Source: Candidatus Latescibacterota bacterium (lineage in GTDB: Bacteria; JAAXHH01). Taken from it: DNA of 6,034 nt. The notes beneath the pieces were generated by a model. It ran no database searches, was not told the origin of the DNA, and was given only the letters and a program-made list of their open reading frames with translations. Shown one piece after another: positions 1-5,721 of the stretch. The stretch lies in contig JAJECR010000252.1 in NCBI GenBank assembly GCA_022821935.1, forward strand, positions 1-6,034. Direction: 5' to 3'. Positions within the stretch are counted from its first letter, which is position 1, and the number at the start of each line of letters is the position of its first letter. The position numbers and the translations under genes are program-made.

Positions 1-324
1 CTGGGCGCTTTCGGCGCGGGCAGCACGCCGGCCGACCTGGGCGGCGATCCGCATACCGCCGAGCTCCTGGCCGACGCGTCGAACGTGATCCGGATCACGG
101 ATCCGATGCTTCAGGGCATCAGCTGGAAACGGGACGAGGGCCTGGATCCGAGGCCCACGAGCTCGAGTCCGGCCCTGGACGGCAGCAAGGTGTGGCAAAT
201 CCCGGCGGCGTTAAGCCCTAATACAACCGGCCGTCTCAGGCAGAACACCTACGCCGGCGCCTTCAGCCGGCGGGACCTGTGGCTGGAAGGCTGGACCGCG
301 CTGTCCGAATTGGGTTACATAGGG
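1..324 (+). repeat. Module repeat, copy A (C-terminal part of the preceding module)
   Basis: This segment is homologous in frame to 1360-1665, offset by exactly 1359 bases (453 codons). The shared landmarks in order are LGAFGAGSTPADLGGD, RITDPMLQGISW, GLDPRP, YAGAF and LGY. Bases 1-48 are identical to 1360-1407 at every position, and identity drops sharply afterwards. Copy A carries a few extra residues near 196-240 relative to copy B. It is cut off by the window start. Confidence 0.9.
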
Positions 325-1998
325 AAAAAGGAAGACGTGGTTGTCGAGGGCAACATGCGCGTTGTCACCGATGCCGACATCGTGGGTAACGTAACCTTCT
401 CCGCGGATTCCGTGTACATTCTCTCGGGACTGGTCTTCGTCGAAGAAGGCGAGACCCTGACCATCGAACCCGGTACGGTCATCAAGGGCAGGGCGACGAG
501 TACTTCCGGTGACGATTCGGCCCTGATCGTAGCTCGGGGCGGCAAGATCTTCGCTGACGGTACCGCCAGGAATCCGATCATCTTCACGGCCGAGGCCGAC
601 GATGTGAACGATCCCAACGATATCCTGCTCTCCTCACCCACCGCTTCCCGCGGCCTGTGGGGCGGTGTCATCATCCTGGGCCGGGCGTCTATCAACACGG
701 CCACGGGAGAGGGAAACATCGAGGGTATAGATGCGAGCACGGAGCCACGGGGCATATACGGCGGCGGCAGAAACCCGAACGACGACGACAACTCGGGCGT
801 CTTCCGTTATGTATCGATCCGCCACGGAGGGACCGACATCGGCGCCAACAACGAGATCAACGGGTTGACCATGGGCGGCGTGGGCCGCGGCACGACCATC
901 GAGCACGTGGAGGTGTTCTACAACCAGGACGACGGGTTCGAGTGGTTCGGCGGCACGGTCAATACACGCTACCTGATTTCGGCCTTTGCCGGTGACGACA
1001 GCTTCGACTACGACGATGGCTTCCGGGGCGAGCACCAGTACTTGTTCTCGATCCAGGACCCGGCCATCGGCGATCACGCCGGCGAGCACGACGGCGGCAC
1101 GGATCCCGAGGACGGCAGGCCTTATGCCAGCCCCACGATCATGAACGCCACCTACATTGGCCGCGGCGCGGCGTCCACGGGCGGCAAGGACAACAACGGC
1201 ATCATCTTCCGCGACAATGCCAGCGGGATGTATTTTAACAGCATCTTCACCGAGTTCCAGGGGCACATGCTTTCCATCGAGGACCTGGACCCGTCCCGCA
1301 GCGCGCAGGACAGCAAGGCGCGGCTGGACGCGGGCGACCTGGCCTTCCAGTACAATATACTGGGCGCTTTCGGCGCGGGCAGCACGCCGGCCGACCTGGG
1401 CGGCGATATCCACTCGCGGGAACTGCTGGCCAACGAGGGCAACGCCAACCGGATCACCGACCCGATGCTCCAGGGCATCAGCTGGAACCGGAACCGCGGC
1501 CTCGATCCGCGTCCCGGCAATACCAGCCCCGCCTGGGATGCGAGCAAGCTCATGGAAGAGCCCCGGAGCAGCGGCTTCTTCATGGACGTCGATTACGCGG
1601 GTGCCTTCGGTACGGAAAACTGGGCGGCGAACTGGTCGGCCCTTGCGGACCTGGGTTATTTCAGCACCGCGCCCCCGCCCGTGCCGACGCTGCCCGAAGA
1701 GCCGGGTATAGTGGTTCCCGACGCGTTCAGCCTGTCCCAGAACAGTCCAAATCCCTTCGATGTGACTACGAACATCGATTACGCGGTGTCCTCGGCCAGT
1801 CACGTCAAGATCGAGGTGTACAACCTGCTGGGGCAGCGGGTGGCTACCGTCGTGAACGATATCCGGCTTCCGGGGTACTACACGGAGCACTGGGACGCGC
1901 AGCATCTTTCGAGCGGTGTGTATTTCTACCGCTTCGAGGCTACCGCGGATGGGCGGACCGCTCACGTTTTCAACAGGAAGATGACGCTTCTGAAGTGA
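1..1998 (+). CDS. Modular beta-helix-like exported protein with type IX sorting tail, 5' partial
   Basis: Function unknown; probably exported and attached to or released from the cell surface. The frame is open from base 1 (665 residues visible), so the GTG at 85 is an internal codon and the true start and signal peptide lie upstream. Bases 1-324 encode the end of one module. A second, complete module runs from about 352 to 1665. It opens with a segment of the type YILSG...LTIEPGTVIKG, then short hydrophobic strands and G/N/D turns (GLWGGVIILG, RYVSIRHGG, TIEHVEVF) suggesting a right-handed beta-helix. Acidic patches at 778-798, 991-1020 and 1081-1116 (NDDDNSG, GDDSFDYDDG, GEHDGGTDPEDG) could bind calcium, but that is inference. 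A proline-rich linker (about 1666-1725) leads to the sorting domain, and the gene ends at TGA 1996-1998. Similar modules are, to my knowledge, common in FCB-group environmental genomes without an assigned role. The terminator and promoter downstream separate it from the pst genes. Confidence 0.88.
   Translation: MGAFGAGSTPADLGGDPHTAELLADASNVIRITDPMLQGISWKRDEGLDPRPTSSSPALDGSKVWQIPAALSPNTTGRLRQNTYAGAFSRRDLWLEGWTALSELGYIGKKEDVVVEGNMRVVTDADIVGNVTFSADSVYILSGLVFVEEGETLTIEPGTVIKGRATSTSGDDSALIVARGGKIFADGTARNPIIFTAEADDVNDPNDILLSSPTASRGLWGGVIILGRASINTATGEGNIEGIDASTEPRGIYGGGRNPNDDDNSGVFRYVSIRHGGTDIGANNEINGLTMGGVGRGTTIEHVEVFYNQDDGFEWFGGTVNTRYLISAFAGDDSFDYDDGFRGEHQYLFSIQDPAIGDHAGEHDGGTDPEDGRPYASPTIMNATYIGRGAASTGGKDNNGIIFRDNASGMYFNSIFTEFQGHMLSIEDLDPSRSAQDSKARLDAGDLAFQYNILGAFGAGSTPADLGGDIHSRELLANEGNANRITDPMLQGISWNRNRGLDPRPGNTSPAWDASKLMEEPRSSGFFMDVDYAGAFGTENWAANWSALADLGYFSTAPPPVPTLPEEPGIVVPDAFSLSQNSPNPFDVTTNIDYAVSSASHVKIEVYNLLGQRVATVVNDIRLPGYYTEHWDAQHLSSGVYFYRFEATADGRTAHVFNRKMTLLK
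1360..1665 (+). repeat. Module repeat, copy B (C-terminal part of the complete module)
   Basis: Second copy of the module end, matching copy A in frame. It begins with the 48-bp stretch shared exactly with the window start, then diverges. In the next 36 codons 25 residues are conserved, and 8 of those use a different synonymous codon. It ends at LGYFS, just before the proline-rich linker and sorting domain. The protein is therefore built from at least two serial modules. Confidence 0.9.
1726..1995 (+). other. Type IX secretion (Por) C-terminal sorting domain, type A-like
   Basis: The last 90 residues of the surface protein have the hallmarks of a type A T9SS sorting domain. They begin with SLSQNSPNPF, continue with a T-x-I-x-Y strand (TTNIDYAV), then VKIEVYNLLGQRV, a W-D segment (EHWDAQHLSSGVYFYRF), and end in a basic-hydrophobic KMTLLK tail. 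In Bacteroidota this domain directs a protein across the outer membrane through the Por system and is then usually cleaved, often with anchoring to a surface polysaccharide. FlgD-like Ig domains can look similar, and in other phyla the sorting role is less certain. The window contains no T9SS machinery gene. Confidence 0.85.
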
Positions 1999-2066
1999 TC
2001 CGGAAGCTGTCGTGCCAGGGCGCGGGCGGTTTACTTCGCCAATGCGGATCGTTTAACAGAGACGAT

Positions 2067-2101
2067 AAGAGCCTCGCAGTTACATTTATGCGGGGCTCTT
2101 T
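2067..2101 (+). terminator. Probable intrinsic terminator after the surface protein gene
   Basis: The arms AAGAGCCTCGCA (2067-2078) and TGCGGGGCTCTT (2089-2100) pair over 12 bp with a single T-G wobble (2074 with 2093), closing a 10-base loop. Only a short T run follows (TCTTT, 2097-2101), so the U-tract is weak. It lies 68 bases past the stop codon and before the next promoter, which fits transcription ending here. The stem is nearly symmetric, but no upstream-facing gene needs it. Confidence 0.75.
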
Positions 2102-2125
2102 GGTATATACGGCCTTCCTCCAGGG

Positions 2126-2155
2126 TTGACGCGGTACGGGCCCACGGCTTATAAT
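2126..2155 (+). promoter_or_regulatory. Sigma70-type promoter for the pst operon
   Basis: TTGACG (2126-2131) and a perfect TATAAT (2150-2155) are separated by 18 bases, close to the housekeeping sigma consensus. Transcription would start near 2162, giving a leader of about 50 bases before pstC. It sits between the terminator and pstC, as expected for the operon promoter. I see no pair of CTGTCAT-like direct repeats (the enterobacterial Pho box) near it, but PhoB sites in this lineage may differ. Confidence 0.72.
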
Positions 2156-2200
2156 CCACTCGTTGTCCTCGTCGAAAAAAGTCCGACTAAATCCCGACCC

Positions 2201-2206
2201 AGGAAG
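2201..2206 (+). promoter_or_regulatory. Ribosome binding site of pstC
   Basis: AGGAAG lies 5 bases before the ATG at 2212. It supports that start over later in-frame candidates, and the start leaves room for the first predicted membrane helix of the permease. Confidence 0.7.
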
Positions 2207-2211
2207 CCCGG

Positions 2212-3342
2212 ATGACCGATCGCACCCGCCATCGCCGGATTGACCGGCGCCGTCAGCTGGATTTATTGGTTGGTCGCCTCGCCGCGCTTGGCGGCATGGT
2301 TTTGATACTGACCATCCTGTCAGTCTTTGCCGTGTTACTGTGGGTAATTTACCCATTGTTTCTGTCGCCCGCGGAATACCGCTGGGGAATCTCCGGCCCC
2401 GATGGAACCGAACCGGAGTACAGCCTCCTGCCGCTGATCTTCGGGACCCTGAAGGGCGCAGTGTACGCCCTTCTTTTCGCGGTACCCGTTTCGGTGCTCG
2501 CGGCGCTCTACGCGTCGCAGTTCCTGCCGCGGGCACTGAAGGAAAACCTGAAACCGCTTGTGGAAATCATGGCCGCGGTACCGACTGTCGTGCTCGGCTT
2601 TATCGGCGGCGTCTGGCTCGCGCCGTTCCTGGCGTCTCACGTTTTTGCCCTCTTCCTGGCACCGGTGTTCATATCAGGCGCCGTAGTGGCCGTTTTTGTG
2701 CTCAGGCACCAGGCCCCGGACCGGTTCCGGGTGTTTAAACATCCGGGCCGGGAAATCTGGCTGCTCCTGGTCGCCGTCCTGGCCGGGGGATGGCTGGCCC
2801 TGGAGTGCGGGGCGTTGCTGGAGGCCGCCTATCTGCATGCAGGCTACGAAACCTGGCTTAACGAATCCCTGGGACTCAACTACGCACAGCGAAACGCAAT
2901 CGTCGTGGGCATGGTCATGGGTCTGGCCGTGACACCGATCATATTCACCATATCCGAGGAGGCGCTTTCCGCCGTGCCCCGTTCGTTTTCGGAAGGATCC
3001 CTGTCACTTGGGGCCTCGCGCTGGCAGACCGCCGTTCGCATGGTACTGCCCGCCGCGGGCGCCGGCATTCTGGCCGCCGTCCTGCTGGCTTTCAGCAGGG
3101 CCATCGGGGAGACGATGATCGTGGTGTTTGTTTCGGGCAACATCCCGGCCCTGGACTGGTCCGCCTTCTCGGGGTTCAGGGCGCTGTCCGCGGGCGTGGC
3201 CCTCGAACTGCCGAACGCCGCGAGGGACGACAGTCTTTACCGGATCCTGTTCTTAGCGGCCTTTCTCCTGCTCGTTTCGACCTTTGCGATTAACACCGTG
3301 GCCGAACTCGTTCGACGCAGGCTGAGACGGCGGTATGCCTGA
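2212..3342 (+). CDS. pstC: Phosphate ABC transporter permease PstC
   Basis: Inner-membrane permease that, with PstA, forms the phosphate channel of the Pst importer. It has 376 residues. The N terminus is very basic (cytoplasmic), then comes a hydrophobic helix at about 26-50, a short loop, and helices near 77-105, 120-141, 143-164, 182-202, 228-247, 282-305 and 344-364. The EAA coupling loop that docks to the ATPase is at about 249-282 (EGSLSLGASRW...VLP). Segments such as SLLPLIFGTLKG, AVPTVVLGFIGG, YAQRNAIVVG and FSRAIGETMIV match the enlarged PstC type of Pseudomonas and Vibrio. The extra hydrophobic region at 143-220, absent from the roughly 320-residue E. coli type, also fits that group. 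Enlarged members carry a periplasmic domain of some hundreds of residues after the first helix; here that space holds about 25 residues (51-75). First gene of the operon, followed by pstA after 64 bases. The family assignment is firm; the subtype comes from remembered family patterns. Confidence 0.95.
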   Translation: MTDRTRHRRIDRRRQLDLLVGRLAALGGMVLILTILSVFAVLLWVIYPLFLSPAEYRWGISGPDGTEPEYSLLPLIFGTLKGAVYALLFAVPVSVLAALYASQFLPRALKENLKPLVEIMAAVPTVVLGFIGGVWLAPFLASHVFALFLAPVFISGAVVAVFVLRHQAPDRFRVFKHPGREIWLLLVAVLAGGWLALECGALLEAAYLHAGYETWLNESLGLNYAQRNAIVVGMVMGLAVTPIIFTISEEALSAVPRSFSEGSLSLGASRWQTAVRMVLPAAGAGILAAVLLAFSRAIGETMIVVFVSGNIPALDWSAFSGFRALSAGVALELPNAARDDSLYRILFLAAFLLLVSTFAINTVAELVRRRLRRRYA

Positions 3343-3365
3343 ATGCCCGACGCACCGTCCGCGCT

Positions 3366-3423
3366 CAAGGAGATCCGATGTGTTCGAAGTGGTCTAAGGA
3401 GAACCGATGGGTTCGAAGTGGTC
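3366..3423 (+). repeat. 29-bp tandem duplication of the pstA translation start
   Basis: Copy 1 (3366-3394) and copy 2 (3395-3423) abut directly and match at 26 of 29 positions; the mismatches are 3366/3395, 3374/3403 and 3381/3410. Each copy has a Shine-Dalgarno (AAGGAGA), a 5-base spacer and an ATG, at 3378 and 3407. The first codons also match (peptides MCSKWSK and MGSKWSK). Because 29 is not a multiple of three, the copies read in different frames. Confidence 0.95.
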
Positions 3424-3440
3424 AAAAGATGACGCCCTGA
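3378..3440 (+). CDS. Possible overlapping upstream ORF of 20 codons before pstA
   Basis: This starts at the ATG of the first duplicate copy, with a good AGGAG 5 bases upstream, and stops at TGA 3438-3440, 34 bases into pstA. The 20-residue peptide starts MCSKWSKENRW and ends KMTP. It has no recognisable domain. It is most likely a by-product of the duplication, but its ribosome binding site is as good as that of pstA. If used, it would compete with or modulate pstA initiation. Translation is inferred from signals only. Confidence 0.35.
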   Translation: MCSKWSKENRWVRSGQKMTP

Positions 3441-4840
3441 TCTGGCTGTCCGGGGGCGGCCTGGTCCTCTGCTTCCTGATGGTCGCGGGACTGGTCCTGG
3501 TGGTTTTCGTGCACGGACTGGACCGGTTCCGGCCCCAGGATCTGACACGATACTCGCTGCGCGACGGCAGCATCATCCTGGGTCACGAGACCTCCCGCGC
3601 AGGCGTCCGTACCACCGACGCCGCGGGTGAGCGGTCCGTGTCGTATCGCGTGCGCGTACGGACGGGAAACCTGGAACGGTTCCCGCAAGGGTACATCTGG
3701 CTGGAGGAAGGCCGGGTCGCCGGGCGGGATGCCCCCCGGGAGGCCGTGGTCGTTGAACAGGTTCGGGGCGGGGAGATGTTCGGGTTCCTGGATTCCTTCG
3801 TGGATGACGGTACGGTCGTCGCCCGGGGTTACGATGCCGTTCGGGCGCGTTACCTGGAGCAGTATACGGAACTGGAACGACTGCGTCGACAGAGGGCGCA
3901 GTCCATCGTCCTGTCTTCGGCCGATGGCCGGCGGCACACCATTTCCCTTGCAAACGTCCGGCACATTTACGCGCCGAATGCCATGAACTCGTACGACAGT
4001 ATCCGACACTACGCCGCCGGCGCGTGGTCGTTTCTGTGGACGCCGCCGAGGGACGAAAACCGGCATGGCGGGGTTTTCCCCGCGATTTTCGGTACCGCGG
4101 CGATGGTCATCCTCATGTCGGTCGTCGTCATGCCTTTCGGTATTCTTGCGGCCTTCTACCTGAGAGAATACGGAAGACCGGGTCCGTTCCTGAACGCGGT
4201 ACGTATCGCCGTAAACAGCCTGGCCGGGGTCCCTTCCATCGTATTCGGGGTTTTCGGGCTCGGTTTCTTCGTGTATTTTCTGGGGGGCACCCTGGACCGT
4301 TTGTTCTTCCCGGAGGATCTCCCGGCACCGACTTTTGGCCAGGGCGGCATCCTGTGGTGCTCGCTGACCCTTGCCATGCTCACGCTGCCCGTTGTCATTG
4401 TGGCCGTGGAGGAAGGCCTGGCCGGCGTGCCGCCCAAACTCCGCGAAGCGTCCCACGCCCTGGGCGCGACGCGGTTCGAAACGCTTTGGCGTGTGGTTGT
4501 GCCGGTGGTGCTGCCCTCCATACTCACGGGCCTGATCCTGTCCGTGGCGCGGGCGGCCGGTACCGTGGCGCCGTTGATGATCATCGGGGTGGTCGCCTTT
4601 GCGCCTGAACTGCCCGTGGACGGCGTATGGCCATTCGTACACCTGGAACGGGAATTCATGCACCTGGGCTATCACATATTCGATACCGGTTTCCGCCCGG
4701 CCGGCGGAGAGGCCGCGCTGCCGATGGCATATACCGCCACGCTGCTCCTGCTGGCGATCGTAGTTGTCTTGAACGCGGCGGCGATCGGACTGCGCACGCG
4801 CCTGAGAAGGCGGTATTCACTGTCCGCGGCCCAGGCCTGA
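3407..4840 (+). CDS. pstA: Phosphate ABC transporter permease PstA, long form
   Basis: Second channel subunit of the Pst phosphate importer, in the inner membrane. At 477 residues it is far longer than the roughly 300-residue E. coli PstA. Helix 1 is at about 12-36. A large hydrophilic, presumably periplasmic segment follows (about 37-221), with a charged, possibly helical stretch at 141-168 (RARYLEQYTELERLRRQR). The transport core follows, with helices near 222-253, 265-292, 313-335, 368-398 and 439-462. The EAA loop is at 346-370 (REASHALGATRFETLW...VLP), and ARAAGTVAPLM at 381-391 matches the PstA channel region. The long insertion fits the enlarged PstA type of Pseudomonas and Vibrio, and what it does is not established to my knowledge. 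The start at 3407 has AAGGAG 5 bases upstream, and an in-frame TAA at 3395-3397 excludes longer forms. The initiation region is the second copy of a tandem duplication. pstB follows after 43 bases. Confidence 0.95.
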   Translation: MGSKWSKDDALIWLSGGGLVLCFLMVAGLVLVVFVHGLDRFRPQDLTRYSLRDGSIILGHETSRAGVRTTDAAGERSVSYRVRVRTGNLERFPQGYIWLEEGRVAGRDAPREAVVVEQVRGGEMFGFLDSFVDDGTVVARGYDAVRARYLEQYTELERLRRQRAQSIVLSSADGRRHTISLANVRHIYAPNAMNSYDSIRHYAAGAWSFLWTPPRDENRHGGVFPAIFGTAAMVILMSVVVMPFGILAAFYLREYGRPGPFLNAVRIAVNSLAGVPSIVFGVFGLGFFVYFLGGTLDRLFFPEDLPAPTFGQGGILWCSLTLAMLTLPVVIVAVEEGLAGVPPKLREASHALGATRFETLWRVVVPVVLPSILTGLILSVARAAGTVAPLMIIGVVAFAPELPVDGVWPFVHLEREFMHLGYHIFDTGFRPAGGEAALPMAYTATLLLLAIVVVLNAAAIGLRTRLRRRYSLSAAQA

Positions 4841-4883
4841 CCGGACCGGCTCCGGGACGCACGTCTCGACGGGATTTCAGCCT

Positions 4884-5681
4884 ATGACGACAGCACACGG
4901 ACCGTCCACGCCGAAGATCGTGCAGGATCTCCCGGTGATCGACATCGAGGACGTTTCCTTCTGGTACGGCGAAAACGCCGCATTGCGAAACGTCTCCATG
5001 TCCATAGACCGTCACGGAATCACGGCGTATATAGGCCCGTCGGGTTGCGGCAAGACGACGTTGCTGCGGCTGATGAACCGCATGAACGACCTGGTTCCAC
5101 AGACCCGCATGACGGGATCGATCCGGATGAACGGGGATGACATCTACGGTCCGGAAGTGGACGTGACGCGGCTGCGCCGCCGCGTCGGCATGGTATTCCA
5201 GCAACCGAACCCCTTCCCCAAGTCGATCTACGAGAACGTGGCCTACGGTCCCCGTATCCATGGCGTAAAGTCCGGTGAATTCCTCGATGAGATCGTGGAA
5301 CGATGCCTGCGCAGGGCCGTGTTGTGGGACGAGGTCCAGGATCAGCTCGAGGAAAGTGCCTTTCAGCTTTCCGCCGGACAGCAACAGCGGCTGTGCATTG
5401 CGCGGGCGGTCGCCGTCGAACCGGAAGTCCTGCTCATGGATGAACCCTGTTCGTCGCTGGACCCGGTCGCCACGTCCAGGATCGAGGAATTAATGCTTGA
5501 TCTGAAGAACGATTACACCATTGTTATCGTGACGCACAACATGCAGCAGGCTGCCCGCGTATCGGACTTCACCGGATTCATGCTCCAGGGTGAACTGGTG
5601 GAAACGGGCGTAACCGACGTGCTGTTCACCACGCCCCGGGACCAACGCACGGAAGACTACATCACGGGCCGGGCGGGATAA
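4884..5681 (+). CDS. pstB: Phosphate ABC transporter ATP-binding protein PstB
   Basis: Cytoplasmic ATPase that powers PstC-PstA. Its 265 residues are a normal length. All nucleotide-binding elements are present: A-loop tyrosine near 28 (FWYGE), Walker A GPSGCGKTT (51-59), Q-loop in VGMVFQQPNPFP (101-112), the signature (162-166), Walker B VLLMDEP (182-188), D-loop SSLDP (190-194) and the H-loop histidine 218 (VTHNMQQAARVSD). NRMND (65-69), FQQPNPFPKSIYENVAYGPR and QQQRLCIARA are typical of PstB, so the substrate call is firmer than for most ABC ATPases. One oddity is that the signature reads LSAGQ instead of LSGGQ. No strong Shine-Dalgarno precedes the ATG; GGGA (4871-4874) is 9 bases upstream, so translation may depend partly on coupling to pstA, whose stop is 43 bases away. 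phoU follows after 40 bases. Confidence 0.97.
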   Translation: MTTAHGPSTPKIVQDLPVIDIEDVSFWYGENAALRNVSMSIDRHGITAYIGPSGCGKTTLLRLMNRMNDLVPQTRMTGSIRMNGDDIYGPEVDVTRLRRRVGMVFQQPNPFPKSIYENVAYGPRIHGVKSGEFLDEIVERCLRRAVLWDEVQDQLEESAFQLSAGQQQRLCIARAVAVEPEVLLMDEPCSSLDPVATSRIEELMLDLKNDYTIVIVTHNMQQAARVSDFTGFMLQGELVETGVTDVLFTTPRDQRTEDYITGRAG

Positions 5682-5721
5682 CGCCGCCACGGCCTGGCAA
5701 CGGACCGCATCGGCCGACACC

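Noticed and set aside
85..87. GTG as the start of the surface protein
   Set aside because: The same frame is open back to base 1, and those upstream codons are homologous to the module end at 1360. The GTG is therefore an internal valine codon.
634..1965. Long open frame of 443 codons on the - strand inside the surface protein gene
   Set aside because: It is a product of GC-rich third codon positions opposite a well-supported gene. Its translation is rich in Arg/Val/Ala without domain character and overlaps the coding strand completely.
2173..2189. Possible leader hairpin or operator in the pstC 5' leader around the A-run
   Set aside because: Only a 4-bp GTCG/CGAC pairing was found, too short to support a structure, riboswitch or binding site.
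3322..3339. Similar C-terminal ends of PstC and PstA (LRRRY), possibly a duplicated DNA segment
   Set aside because: A basic C-terminal end of this kind is common to these permease families, and the nucleotide similarity is short. Shared ancestry and function explain it.
3422..4675. Long open frame of 417 codons on the - strand inside pstA
   Set aside because: Its translation is low-complexity, rich in His, Arg, Gln and Pro, with no membrane or domain pattern. The + strand encodes clear PstA motifs throughout.
4841..4855. Small GC hairpin between pstA and pstB (CCGGA/TCCGG, 5-base loop)
   Set aside because: The stem is only 5 bp, there is no T run, and such pairing is expected by chance at this GC content. 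It is not a credible terminator.
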